Assembly: GCA_015680685.1 (NCBI GenBank)
Contig: MNCI01025456.1
Coordinates: 1,040,106 to 1,104,105 of the forward strand
Direction of reading: 5' to 3'
Origin: Gnetum montanum
Lineage: Eukaryota > Streptophyta > Gnetopsida > Gnetales > Gnetaceae
DNA: 64,000 nucleotides
Shown here: positions 1-12,634 of the stretch, in pieces
Layout of the letters: each line of letters starts with the position of its first letter
Numbering within the stretch: the first letter of the stretch is position 1
The notes under the pieces: model-generated
The model's input: only the letters and a program-made list of their open reading frames with translations
Database searches by the model: none
What the model was told of the DNA's origin: nothing
Translations under genes and position numbers: made by a program

Positions 1-1951
1 TCAGAGCTTCAGTAGGCTTATAACTCTTTCTATAGATTTTTATTGAGTATTGTCAGAGATCAGCAGTAGAAGACTAACTCAAATGACAATCAAAATGCCC
101 AAGAATCTAGCCCTAATGGCAAGGATTAACTCATAAGTTCCATGATGTCACTGGACATCGCTTGGGGTGACTGCAGTCGATATATGACTTCTTCTTTTTA
201 TTAGGCATCACTGGAGCAAGATGGCCCTCAGGAGCTTTCATGTTTTTCTTACAAACTTTTCGTTGGAGGTCACTGGGGTGATAGTGAGCAAGATCAAAGT
301 CTTCTTTATTGATTTGGATTACTACAGTGGCAATGAGTAATACGTTTGGCATTTGAAATTTTCTAATCTGAAGATATCAATTCCAATTGTTGGAATCTAT
401 ATGGAGCGATATACCGAAGAAGATATCGATTGCTATCACTAGAGTTTTTGTGTAGCGATATCATGTGCAACACAAAATTTAAATGCCTAAAACAAGCCTG
501 ATTCAAGGGCAAACAACATTGGTTCTTCTTCAAACTTTGGCCATAGGACTGAGAAACATCAGAGATCATAATAGACCTCCTAGAATAGACATGCAATGAG
601 TTTTAAATGAGGTTTAACATGAATTCATGATGCCAACTTCTAGGAACATGTGCGAATGACATTCTTGAGACAAATTGATGACAACTCAACCCACAAAGGG
701 CTTTAGATCAAAAGTTCCAATGTCCAGAACTATGTGACAATGCTAGTTCCTATCTATCTTCAAAGCCAGTTAGGCATAGAACATCCAAATGCCTTTGAAA
801 TTGTAAGAAAGGGTGAAGATCATGAAAAATACCCCAAGAAGTTTTCCAAAACCTCTTTACAAATTAACAAGAAACATTGATTCAAATGTGAAAAATGCAG
901 ATCCTCTAACATGCAAAGCTTCTAGAACAAGGAATGGATGAATTTCTTGCTAGAATTGCTGATACAAAACATCAAACACTTCTAATTATGCTTCCAAACC
1001 AAAGATTCTTCAAACATAAACATAAACTATCGTATGTGATTCAGATGCTTGTAAGAATAAGAGACAAATTGAGAATTGTGAGATATAATTGGGAGAATGT
1101 GAGAATTGGGATCATATTGAGAGAAATTATGAAAACATTGTGAGAATTGGATGAGAGAATTGTGCAGATTTTAGCTCATTGTAAGAACATAATGCTGCAA
1201 GAATGTGAGAATCAAAAGGAAAGAAATGCACACAAAAACTTAAGAAACCATCAGTACACTCTTTTTCTTCTATTTACCTTCAAAATGAAACAAAATGCTC
1301 TCCTTAAATTTACAATGAAAGAGGGGACTCCTTATAGTTTTTGAGGATGCCTCACTTTGATGAGGATCACATGTGGGATCAATGATCCATTACAAAAAGC
1401 GAAGTATGCACATGTATTTACATGAAATAAAACATAAACTTCAAACTTCGGAAATTAAATGCTATCTTTTAATGACTCCTAACTTTTAAAAGCTGAAAAC
1501 ATTACATGACTCCAAATTGAAATATGACATAAAGCATAAAATTGAAAGAAAAATTGATGGTCCACATGAGGACACATCTTACAGCCTCCAATAACTATAT
1601 GGTTGCTGTCATTGGGGCAAGGCTAGGATGATGATGATGAGTATATGGTTGGCGTCATAAATGTTTTTGTTATGAATTGTGTATTCATAGATTCAATTAA
1701 TCATCCTATTTCACTCTATTAAAAGAACCATTGTGAAATAGTGAGATGAATGGCTTTATGGGTAGTTGTCTGCGTATTTTAGTTTCCTATTTTACAGTCT
1801 AGATCATTGCTTTTTTTTTATTCATGGTTTGCAAAATCACTGCATTCTTTTTCTGGAATGGTCAGGGTCATATTTTTATTTAAAAAATTTTTGTGTTTAG
1901 AGGAGTATTTAAAAAAACTGCAATGCTTATTTGATTTTCAAATATTCTGAG
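1..1951. other. AT-rich sequence without a recognised gene
   Basis: I see no convincing coding exon here. Short open frames on both strands have no recognisable motif. Positions about 1040-1150 hold a loose run of 'gtgagaatt'-like words, and a short GATGAT run lies near 1630. It could be upstream sequence or an intron of the gene at 1998, or old transposon debris. Confidence 0.4.
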
Positions 1952-1997
1952 ATGCAAGGACACAAATATATGTGAGAGTACAAGAAGTAAGGTAACA

Positions 1998-3081
1998 ATG
2001 AAAGGGTATAAAAGCGTAAAAGCTAAAGATACTAAGAAAGATAAGGCAGTAACCTTGCAATCAGGTCATGCTTCTTCACTTGAAAACTTTTTCCCAAAGT
2101 TGAGAAAGGAAGAGGAAGGTTCAAAGAGAGACAATTATTCTATGATATTCCTGGACGACAACAGTGATGATGATGAGGAATCAGGTCGCTTGAAAAGGAG
2201 GAAAAATTCAGAACATCAGTCACAAGAATTGCAGAGTCTTTCTCTAAAATCTACTCCCAGTGGGAAAACAGATCAATTGAAAGTTGCAGGTTCATGTTCA
2301 TATGAGAATCATTATGATGTAATTATAAAATGGAAGAATTGGTATGCATTTGAAACTGAAGACATTGATGGAGAACCATTAGTAAACAGAAGGCAGGAGA
2401 AACGAAGACGTGAAAGCATGTTGAAGCCGATAAATGAGCAGCTAGCAATTGGTACAGACACGTCTTCGGTTGAGCATATCAATTGTTTTAAAAGCAAAGC
2501 TAAGCAGGATGCCAAGTCCATTATAAAGCCAACCACAACAAAGTGGTCAGCCAATCATGAAAACTCTCAACAGGTTCTTTCCTCGGAGACAGATTCACCT
2601 ATGCTTGTCAGTAATGACCAAGTATTTAGCTTTATTTCTAATTGCGAGAGTCCAGACGCTGGTAATGGTGCAACATCTGTTTCAAGTGGCAACCAGGCAT
2701 CTTCTTCTTTCAGTGGTACTGACAGTTGGAATTGCTTGCACCAAGAGGAAACACATGCAGCAAATCTAGTGCCTTGTGAAAGGGCTTCCTCAGATATTAT
2801 AAATGGGTTGCCAAAATTTAGCAATGGTCAATGTAATAGAATTTGTATGGATACTGACAATGAGGATTTGCTTTGTTTTAATGGGCAACACAAAGTCTGC
2901 AAATTCGTTAATCAAGTTGAACCAGAGCATGCATGTGATAAAGGGGATTGTTCTACCAAAAATTTTGATATGGAAAAACAGGCGAAAATCTCCACCAAAA
3001 AAATGTCTATCATACTGGATGATTCGAAAGAAGAGCAAATACATAGAGCTTCATCACAAATTGCACAACCGGAAGGAGAGG
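1998..3081 (+). CDS. Candidate host-gene exon, Ser/Lys/acidic-rich nuclear-type protein (partial)
   Basis: An intact frame of 361 codons from ATG 1998, in sequence where most frames are short. The frame is also open upstream to about 1935, so the exon may begin earlier at an acceptor near 1951 and this ATG need not be the true start. The product is hydrophilic. Residues 26-35 (SSLENFFPKL) resemble a degenerate PCNA-interacting box, 53-61 are mostly Asp/Glu, and 131-140 are strongly basic. That composition is usual for disordered regions of nuclear DNA-repair proteins, but I cannot name the family. The exon end is inferred from a donor, G|GTAATT, after the first base of codon 362; reading on would hit a stop ten codons later. 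Spliced to the acceptor at 7811 the frame continues into a zinc finger. Further exons may lie upstream or between. It shows no similarity to the transposons in this window. Confidence 0.5.
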
Positions 3082-3950
3082 GTAATTTACTGACTTTGTA
3101 GTTCTTCATGTTTCTGACCTGTTCTTCCTTTTCAGTAATTTCCATGAAATATTCAGCGTCTTTATTATTTGTTTCTATATAGATTCTCTGTAGTGAAAGA
3201 GATTTGCTGTTTGGATAAAGTAGTTAGTGTTGTTAAAGTCAAAGAACACTTATTAGTTAATTTCATTTTTTAGAATACTTAGACTAGGAAACATGCTGCT
3301 TGATTGGTCCAAATGTTCGTAACTGATATAGATTTACCTTTTTTTTAAAAAAAAAATAATGTATAGGTTTTAAAAGGATAATTAGAACATAATGGTAATG
3401 CAATCTAATTTCTGGTGGATAGCAATCCAAAATTCTCATTGAAAGCGTCTAAAGTGGAATTAGGCTTGTCTTCTGTATGTTGTCATTCTTTACGCATCCT
3501 GTGTTTTCTGGGTGCAAAATACGGACATGAAACTATTATCAATTCATTTAATATCTATGTTTATTTCTGTTATAGAATATATAAAAAATAATTCTTTGCC
3601 TATTTGTCTAGTGTAGGCTCACTTTCTAATTATTCATGTTAGGGAAGAAGAGTCTATTTGGAGTAGCGATGGATGATTATAATATATGTTTTTTTTTTTT
3701 TTCAAAAATTATAACAGGTCATTTTTTTGCTTATGTTGTTGGTAGTTATGCTGTGACATGAATGTTGATACCTGAGTGAGGATGTGGATGAAACAACCTA
3801 ATATATAATGCCTTTCCATTAATATTGAAGTTGTCAATGAGGTGGTAACTGAATTGGTAACTTGTGGGTTTGTCGACCACTAAGTTACAAGTTGAAGTTA
3901 TGCCTGATGCACTGTCATACCTGTGTCAAAATTGGTTGGCTTTATAACTG

Positions 3951-4450
3951 GGAAATTACATAGGAGCCAGGTCACCTTAAATTGTTAAATGGACATCTAC
4001 AATCATAGTGGGGAGGGGGTTGTTGGAACCTGAAACTATTTGACTATATGTACCCCATTATATATTGTCAACACAATACTTTGGTAAAACTTAGGTAGAA
4101 CATAAAAGTGGCTCAAATGTGACTTGAAATGCAATGGCTTGACTGCATAAGAGTTCTTAAACAAGAAGATTATAAAAATTATATTTTCTGAAAGCATATT
4201 TATGCTTAGGAAATGCAGACTGGCCTGATCTCTTGAATGTTACTATGGACATTCACAATTTTTGACACATGGAGATTAATGATTGCTTGTCTTAACCCAA
4301 ATTATATATTCATGAAAGCAGTATTAATGTCTATGGAATTACATAGTAGTTAGATCCCTTAAGTTGTTAACTTGGACATTTACAACACATGACATGATAT
4401 TTTTGATTACCTGTCTAACCCAAATTATATATTCCTAAATGCATTATTAA
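3951..4450. repeat. Degenerate ~127-bp tandem repeat
   Basis: Three diverged copies share 'ttgtta...ggacat(c/t)(c/t)acaa' and, in the last two, 'taacccaaattatatattc'. The GGACAT anchors lie at 3991, 4247 and 4374. The first gap is twice the second, so a fourth copy may have decayed beyond recognition near 4119. Confidence 0.35.
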
Positions 4451-4734
4451 TTAAAACTTTATCCATCGTAACAGTTGTCACACCCCAAAATTAACCATAG
4501 ATAAATTATAAAATCACTTAAAGGGGCATGAATAAAATTCTTAAAGATTCATATATTCTGTATGCAAAACTTAAAATTAAAAATTAAATTATTAGAAGAC
4601 CTTAAATCCCCAAGTAAGAACCTTAATAACCATTTAGGATACTTGATTAAACCAAGTCCATGCAATGTTTTTATAGGAAAAAGTCAAGTTTGCTTAAGAC
4701 ATGACCTTAGGCTAGTAACACAGTAAGTGCAAAG

Positions 4735-4830
4735 GGGGTGCTAGTACTAGGCTTTGAACCCAACACCTGTGAGGACAAAGCTGTATGAGCTAATCTACTG
4801 GCCAATGGCTCATGCTCCAACAAATCCATG
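4735..4830 (-). repeat. Possible tRNA-derived SINE trace
   Basis: On the minus strand a box-A-like word (tagctcatacag) is followed about 30 bases later by a box-B-like word (gggttcaaagcc), the order and spacing of a pol III promoter. No poly-A tail or target duplication was found. This is a weak call. Confidence 0.25.
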
Positions 4831-5940
4831 CAATGTTATTCCAACATCTCAAGTACAAAGCCTTAATGTACAAATTACAAGAGATGCATAAGTTAACCAC
4901 AAGGGCCATTTTACAATCCATAACATGGTTCCAAAAATGCAACAATGCTCGAATCCTTTGCCTGCAAGGCATCTTAATGAAGTGCACTATGATGTAGCAT
5001 TTGCAAAGTTACTAGGAACCTTCATCTAGGCCTTTTAACTAAGATTTGCATGAAACACATGCAGGAAGGGTTAGTACACCTTCACAATAGAGGAAAACAC
5101 CTTGGTGCCACCTAGAACAAGTTGGAGGGTGGGGTCCATGCTGCAAAGCACACTGTTAGAACTAACAACAATTACTGGTTAACCAGAACCATTAATCAAA
5201 GTATAACCGTTGACCAAACCATTCACATTACTGTTAATAGGTTAATCTATCTTTAACCATGATTTTCCTACTTGTTGATTTTTTTGTAAGGTTTTCAGCA
5301 TCAGACATTTGAAAGAACTATAAGGCTTATACTAACTTAACTAGCTATCAAGGATTGTTTTATGTAATACCTCACCTATTTAGGGCAACCCTCATGCAAG
5401 ACAAGAATAGCTATTGGATTAGAAACCTTCATGCATGTTTAGATTAACTGTTGGGTTATGTTGTGGCTAGTATCAACTCTATAGTTTTCTTAGGCCCTAG
5501 CTCCTCACCCCCACCTTAAAAATAGATTTGATATGTCATTGCAACATGATGATCAATCATGAAGTACCTACCACCATATTAGTTGCCTTTGTTGCAAATC
5601 ATGTTTAATGCATTTTATTTATTCTTCTTAAGCTTTTCAAAACATTGAATGTGTCCATACACATCCAAATGGTCCACTTGCCATCATTGCCTAAAGCTAC
5701 TATTCCCGTCAAATGTTGCTATGACTGCATCACTTTGGAAAACATTCAAAAATTCTGTTGCAATCCCTAGTTCCATTGTTACGCAAGTTGTAACGTACAG
5801 AGACATTGTTGCCACCTGTAGTCGGAGAAGAAGATGCTGCAAGAGAAAGATGAGTGAAATACACAATGAAAAGTCATGAAAACAATGAACTATGGATTAA
5901 TCATAAAAAAACTAGGGTTAGATCAACAACACATGCAATA

Positions 5941-6080
5941 TGATTAGTTTAGCAATGCAAACCATCACAAAAGGAAAACAAGTACAAGAAGGTAAACTGA
6001 TTATCAAAATTGATTAGTTTAGCAATGCAAACTATTACAAAACGAAAACAAGTACAAGAAGGTAAACTGATTATCAAAAT
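5941..6080. repeat. 70-bp tandem duplication, two copies
   Basis: Copies at 5941-6010 and 6011-6080 are adjacent and differ at about three positions. No coding role is visible, and the low divergence suggests a recent local duplication. Confidence 0.85.
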
Positions 6081-7810
6081 TGATGGAATCAAAAATATTT
6101 CCTCTACCTTGAAAGATCAATCTGCAAAGCTTTGCCAAGTAAAAATAGGTTTAGATCTAGAAATTGCTAAGAGATCTGCCAAGTATAGCCATGAGCAAGA
6201 GGTTAGAGAGAAAGCAATCTATAATTGATGCCAAGAGAGCCAATGTTGCCAAGTATATCTAGGCACAAGAGGAAGTGTTAAGGCAATTTCAAGAATAAAG
6301 AATTAATAATCTATTTTTTAAAATTAGTTAACATGTATTCGCAAAAGGGTTCCAATGCTCAACCATTAGGTTAAAGCTACCAAGAAAATACTAGAATGAG
6401 CCCACATGTCCAAGAATCAGTTCTAAGATAAAATTAAAGAATAATTGGAATAAACCTCAAATATCTATTAACATGTCTTATGATCATATTCTCACATTAT
6501 TCCAAAACTGAATAACATACAAATATAAATTAGATTAAATATAATAAAAATTAATAAAATACTAACAATGGGCCACCACCATCATTTCAACTTATCCTTC
6601 ATATGAGGCATCAAACATTAGTAGATGCCAAGAAATACAAAAGAAAATACAAAATAATAATATTTCCAAATATGGAATAAGAGCATGGTCCTCGGTGAAG
6701 AATAATATTGAGACATAATAAAACATGTATACATGCCAATACATGAGGGATTGTTCCAAGGTATATTGCATACAAGCCTATACGCAATATACATGATGTA
6801 TAAAAATGCCAATACATGTAAACAAGGAGTTAAGGGTTCAAACCTCAAGATGCACAACCATAAGCATAAGCATAAGAGAGATGGTAGAATATACTTGGAT
6901 GATCACTAGCAACATATAATTTATATTATTAACATAATATTAAATATACCCTTATGCTTAAGAACTAAACATACAAAAATAAATAACAAATTTAAGATCC
7001 TAGGTTCGAAACACTAGGGTGTTACAACAATGGATGAATGCTCTGAATCTGTTAGATTATACTTGTTTAAAAATTTCCTTTTTATGAGTTTTTCATATAT
7101 TTGCATTGCTTACTATAATTAAACCTAATGCTTAGGGATTTACCACTAGGCTAATGCTTCATTTTGGCTAAGAGGCCAACCACTAATCGAACAAAAGGGC
7201 CTAGTCATGTAACACTAAATTGTATTTTGTCCACAACTTTGTAGAGTCTCCTGTAATGGCAAATCACATTTTCAATTATGTAATGAGAAATCCTATTTTG
7301 TCCATAGCCTTTTACCAATGGCAAATGGAAAACCAGAAGCAGGAAAGTCAAGACTGAAGCTTGAAGTACTTGTAAAACATAGTTATATAATATCCTAGAT
7401 AGCTGTTTCCTGAAGATTTTCTTGGCCAAATTGTAGATATATATTAGAAATATGTAGCTAAACTAGTTTTAACAAATCATAATATTCTTATGTGTGAAAC
7501 AAAAGTTAATAATTCTGGTAGTATATCGCTACGGTTTTCTTCTGTGAGAGAAGCATATCTTTGATTCTTTAGATCAAGAAGACTGGCGTAGAACCTGAAC
7601 TTTTAATTTTTTAAAAAATTAAATATAGTCTATTTTTTTTTAAAATTAAATGCCGACTCTCCTAAGAGGCAGTTACACTTAGATTTTCCCCCTGGTTCTT
7701 TGAAAAAACGATCAAGTTTTTATAGCACATTTTTGTTAGTTCGGCTAAGTTTGTTCTGAGTGAAAAAGATTGCATCAAATGGCTGATCTCGTAGAGTTTG
7801 TTTTTACCAG

Positions 7811-7935
7811 GGATGTCTGCAGCATGTCCAATATGTGGTAAGACTTTTGGAGGAGATATCCATGAAGGGAAGTTTAATGTGCAATTTAATATCCATGTTG
7901 ATAAATGCATCGTTTCCCAAGGTTGGACATTTTAG
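7811..7935 (+). CDS. Candidate terminal exon encoding a UBZ4-like zinc finger
   Basis: The exon follows a strong acceptor (tttgtttttaccag, ending 7810). Its first two bases complete a codon left open by the donor at 3081, so the two exons join in frame. It encodes CPICGKTF, a 19-residue spacer from the second Cys, then NIHVDKC, and stops at 7933-7935. The Cys-x2-Cys...His-x3-Cys layout with 'HVDKC' is the signature of UBZ4 ubiquitin-binding fingers found in DNA-repair proteins such as DNA polymerase kappa, RAD18, SNM1 and FAN1-type proteins. The spacer is longer than in the copies I know. The exon could be the end of the gene starting at or before 1998, but unseen exons between them are possible. 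The family assignment rests only on the finger. Confidence 0.5.
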
Positions 7936-9876
7936 AATCCGAATCCTAGTGTTTATACTGATGGGATGCTTTGCGTAATCCGCCAGCATAATAATTACAC
8001 AATTTTGACATTGCATGGTATGATATTAATTTTTAAAATTCTGTCTAATTTCCATCCCTATCCCGAAAATGTTTTGAGGATTGAAAATAGAGAAGCAATG
8101 CAGACTTCTGAAATTCAGTTGCATTGAAAGTGATTTTTGTGACTGGTCCTACACCGTGGGTTCAATTAAAAATGTACAACGAGTTGGCTATTTTATTGAA
8201 TGATTTAAGTTAATAAGTTCTATTCTAACATAATTAACATTTTTTGATCTTAGATTGGTATGTGTAAATGGCAACTGATTTTATATGTATCACAACTATT
8301 TTTAAAAATATAATTTTAATTAAACATAATTTGGAACTTAATAATTTAAGAAAATATTAGAAGTTGGCATATTCATCGTACTTATATATATATATATATA
8401 TATATTGGTCTGCATAATGATTTGCAGTAGTGGAAAATTTTCTTTTCATGAGAATTAAAATTCTAGTTTGTATTGTCAGGAGGTCACACTGTTAACATTG
8501 AATTATATATTTCAAAGTTTTAAACATAGGATACATAATTTGTCAAAGAGGCTAATTACAAACATATCTTAACATCTATGTTAGCTCTCCATTTTAATGT
8601 ATGACTTTGTATAGTGGCACTAACCTTAGGTTTATTTGTGAAAAATAATGAGCACTTCAGAGCATAATATATTGATTGGTTTGAGTATAATACGTTCATT
8701 GGTTTTTTAGAAAGATAAATAAATTAATTAAACTATATTAGTCGTTGATATCTAAATTATGCTTTCAATTTCAGTGGGCAACGTGAGTTATAAATGAAGT
8801 TCTATTTTGGCAATATTTTTGAAAGTAAATACTGTTAAAAAGTTTTGGGATTTGACAGCCCCTTAAGAATCATTCTTACATTTACGGATCTGCAATTTAG
8901 ACTTGAAGAATGTTATTATTGGTGAGATGCTTAACACACGGGTGTTCAATTGGTTGGAATCATCTTTTGATCAAAACAATTTGTACCTCTTCAACTTGCT
9001 ATGACATTGCCACTTGTTACATCTTTTTCAGATTTATTGAATATGATTTATATATTATGTGTGGTCTTCTTTGAATTATCAAAGACTAGTTTGTTTGTTA
9101 TGATTGTGCTTTATATGTTATGATAATGCTTTATTCTTTATATTATGATTATGATGTTTTTACACGTTTAACTAGCATGATTATACACACTAGTCTTGTT
9201 CAATGTGTTAGACATGTGGTGTGGTTGGCTAGAATGTTGGATTGGGGTACAAGGGAAACTATTTGGTATGTGTTGCTTAGATGTGATTTTAGTATGTGGA
9301 TTTGTATAGCAATTATTATAGATCTCATAGGTTCAAACAAATTTTAATTTGGAATCTTGGTGTGTTTGTTGTGCATGTTTGAAACGTAGGGCATTTGTTG
9401 GGAAAAAAAAAAAAGACTTATGAAAATATTCTTTTAAAAAAATCAAAAAGTAAAAATAAATAAGTTTTCCAATAGCACGTGATGTGCGTAATGAAAAAGA
9501 AAGTAATTTTGAAATATAAATGCATTATACACTAGCTCAGTTATATATTTAATGTATATACTTATAATTTGGCTAAGAGAATCTTGAAAAAAGGAGTTGA
9601 AGTTTAGTTCATCTCTTGTATTAACAAATATCCAAGGTCCCATTTTACCAAATTTTATGTCTTATAACAATTTTGGTTGGATCACTAGGATTGCATGATG
9701 AGAAAGATAACTAATTCCAAATTTGGTACTAAGTCTTGGTTGCAAAATATTTTGAATTTTCATGGATTGTTATTTCCACACGTACTATTGTGACCTTCTA
9801 AATTTTATTGCTTGTGCATTGCACTAAAAAGACATAAACATAGAAGCCACATATTACTTAGAGCAAATATGCTAAT
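7936..9876. other. AT-rich flank without a recognised gene
   Basis: I see no supported exon or transposon coding here. It contains the TA microsatellite at 8383-8406 and several poly-A/T runs. It forms the left flank of the transposon nest. Confidence 0.45.
8383..8406. repeat. TA dinucleotide microsatellite
   Basis: An uninterrupted (TA)n tract of about 11 units. Confidence 0.9.
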
Positions 9877-10057
9877 TGATGAGCAACAAGTAGTTCCTAC
9901 ACCCAATCATACAAATCACAAGCATTGCACTAGCGATCTAGTCGAATTTTGTGGACTTTAGTCCATAAATGCACAATAGGCAGAAATAGTGACTTAGAAT
10001 GTTGTCTTCTTGGCTCTACTTGTGTAAGTGCAAATGTATGTTTAAGTGTAAGCCAAG
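9877..10057 (-). repeat. Element 1 3' LTR, U5-side part
   Basis: The sequence starts TGATGAGCAACAAG and aligns with the start of the LTR at 40914. It stops at 10057, where the inverted-LTR composite begins, and resumes at 14130. The last five bases (ccaag, 10053-10057) are one copy of the composite's target duplication. Confidence 0.85.
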
Positions 10058-11015
10058 TGATGAGTCATTAGTTGGTTGGGTTATCTGATAAAAAGTCAAC
10101 TTTTTGGATTGGCTCCAATTTCTTAGCTTCGATGTCCTAGCCTTGATAACAAGGCTTTGACAATAAGGCCTTAATAACTAGGCCTCATCAACGAGGCCTT
10201 GTCGATGTGGCCTCGTCGATGCATCGTATCTCGTTGACGCAGCCTAGCAATAAAAGCTATAAATACGTGCTCACAACCGTGTTTATGCAATTCTTTGGTT
10301 AATAGAATAGTTGAACTTTTGCAATTTTATTTTGTAATCTTAGAGAACAATTAGTGAGTGCCTGCAGTGTAGATCTGAGTCAGTTGTACGCCATCTTATT
10401 CAAGTGGCAATGTACTTGGACACATTCTATGAACGACAATAAAATTGAGATTGATTCTTCTTCATTGCAACACTTTGGCTTAGATTAAATTTACTTTTAA
10501 TGCAATTTATATTCCATGTACTTAGTTAATATTTACGTTTCCATGCATGTTAATGAATTGACAGAATGAGCACGGCCAGTTTCGAGCGTAAACACGTATT
10601 CGCTTGGTAATCCCAGTAGCATTATTGCTTGGTTCGCCCAATAGCATAGCGCTTGGTAATCCCAGTAGTGGATATGTGGGTTTAGGACGTGTACGGCAAG
10701 CTGGGAACAAACACTCATTGCTCGTAGGCTAGTTTAGACTTTACTTTATGTTGTTAATTAGATTAAGTAATTGATTTCTCTATTATCATTAGGAGTAACA
10801 TAAGGCCAAAACAACATCAATTATCATATGCCTCACTCTGGACTAAACTGTATGTGATAAAGCTACCACTAGTCTATGTGGAAAGATAGCAAACTATGAT
10901 CAAGGCATAACAATCTAGATGTCACAACTAGTCCCATCCACGAAATTCGACTAGATCGTGTGTGAACACTTGTGATTCGTATGGTTGGGCGTAGGGGGTA
11001 CCTCACCACTCATCA
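10058..11015 (+). repeat. LTR-C of Element 4
   Basis: 958 bp, starting TGATGAG and ending CTCATCA. U3 carries repeated CpG-containing words (cgtcgatgcatcg, gacgcagcc). A TATA box lies at 10258-10265. The right edge joins minus-strand pol rather than a primer-binding site. Confidence 0.9.
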
Positions 11016-11811
11016 TTCTATCGGCACACACCTTATAAAAGTGTTTGTTGATTTCCATAAAGTATTTGACCCAATGAAGAAATTGTTGCTTCTTCATAAA
11101 ATCCAAGTCTTGTGGCATCTCTCGAGTAAGAAGATATGTGAGGATGCCATTATACCATATTGCTTTCACAGGCGTTTGTTCACTTATTGCTCTTGTAAAG
11201 AGGAGTTTGTTTGGAAACTGATTAGAGAGCTAGCTCTCCTCCTCTTTATTATCCCATCTTAAATGAAAGAAGTGGTCAACGAACACATTCTCGGTCCCTT
11301 TTCGATCAACCATAGTGAGGTTGAATTCTTACAAGATCATGAGCCACTGTATGACATGAGGGCTCATCGTTGGCTTGTTTATGAGGAAGCGGATTGCATT
11401 GTGGTCTATATGCACAAATACTTTGTAACCAAGCACATAGTGTCGGAACTTTTCCAGAGCATACACCACTGCCATTAATTTTTTCTTCATGGTGGTGTAG
11501 TTTAAATGTGCTCCCACAATGCTTCGACTTGCACAGTGGATGTAATATGGATGTTTCTTACTGTCCATTTGTGTAAATACTGCTCCCAAAGCATAGTTAG
11601 ATGCATCTATCATGATATGGAAAGGTTTGGACCAATTTGGTGCTCGTAGGATTGGTGTTTCTACGAGTTTCTCCTTTAATTGTTGGAATGTGTGTTCACA
11701 TTTCTTGGTCTAGATAAAAGGTGCATCTTTCCTTATAAGCTCTATCAATGGCTTTGTGATCTTAGAGAAATTCTCTATAAATTGTCGGTAGTTACACTAG
11801 CCTGTCTTGGT
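11016..11811 (-). pseudogene. RT/RNase H fragment of an Athila-like pol
   Basis: On the minus strand the frame at 11329-11613 reads IDASNYALGAVFTQ and later FRHYVLGYKVFVHIDHNA, matching the RNase H domain that follows RT in Ty3/gypsy pol. The first catalytic Asp (IDAS) is present. Downstream toward 11016 it runs into the spacer before integrase, as in Element 1 near 20600-20900. At about 11811 it is joined to post-integrase sequence, the reverse of normal pol order, so this is a rearrangement junction. It is truncated by LTR-C. Confidence 0.75.
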
Positions 11812-12634
11812 TTGAGGAAAGGCTTTACTTCTTGGATGTTGACCAACTGCTTTTTATTTGAGCTATCAGGTTTGTAGATCAACATGGCCCTAGAGGAAAA
11901 GGTTTGATCAATTATATAAGGTCCCTTCCACAATGTTTGGAATTTTGTCTTTTGGGGAACATGTGTGGGGTTCTAGTAGAGGACCTTATCTCCTGGTTGA
12001 AGTTTCACTTTCCTGATTCTAAGGCCATGATGTTGCTTGCTGAATGCTTTGTTCACCTCATTCAAGGATAGAGCCACTAATCGATTTTCATCTAGCATGT
12101 TCAAATTGATCAATCTTTCCTTTTGTGCTAGACTTAGGTCAATGTTTAGATCATAGGCCATTAAGAGTGTACGGAGCTTGGATTGGATTGGGAATGTTGG
12201 AAGTTTCCCATACACTAACTCATAGGGAGAATAGCCAATAGGAAGTTTCCAAGTTGAATGATAAGCTTAGAGAGCATTGTTAAGTTTTGTACTCTAGTCT
12301 TTCCTATATTTGCTAGTATTTTCATAATCTCTCGATTGGTTACCTTTGCTTGAACATTGACTTGGGGGTGGTAAGGTGTTGTTAATTTATGTTCTACCCC
12401 CAAGCATTGCATTAATTCTTTAAATGTGGCACCTATGAAATGAGTTTCATTATCAGAAATTAGTGAATGTGGCACCCCAAACCTATTCACGATATTTTGT
12501 TGTATAAATTTGATAGCAGTGGATGATGTACAATCATTAACGACTGCTGCTTCTGTCCATTTTGTGCAATAGTCAATTGCTACTATAATATATGCCTTTT
12601 CATTGGACATGGGTGTGATGAGACCCATGAAGTC
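11812..12634 (-). pseudogene. Integrase core and C-terminal fragment
   Basis: The minus-strand frames 12215-12628 and 11973-12215 give an integrase core: VAIDYCTKWTEA holds the first Asp and LISDNETHF the second. The third acidic residue, normally Glu in 'QAEVTNRE', is Lys here (QAKVTNRE), so the DDE triad is broken. The C-terminal part (SLAQKERLINLNMLDENR, KVKLQPGDKVLY) matches Element 1 at 19653-19895. Coding stops abruptly at 12634, where plus-strand U3-like sequence begins. Confidence 0.8.

Larger units (their letters stand above)
3082..7810. other. Putative intron or intergenic AT-rich stretch
   Basis: No coding exon is supported between the donor at 3082 and the acceptor at 7808-7810. 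The stretch holds degenerate repeats (3951-4450), a SINE-like trace (4735-4830), a 70-bp tandem duplication (5941-6080), and box-B-like words near 6830 (ggttcaaacc) and 7002 (aggttcgaaacac). A small open frame at 5649-5879 has no recognisable features and is probably chance. Confidence 0.4.

Noticed and set aside
131-352. Minus-strand 73-codon frame
   Set aside because: No motif, no splice or promoter context, and about the length expected by chance.
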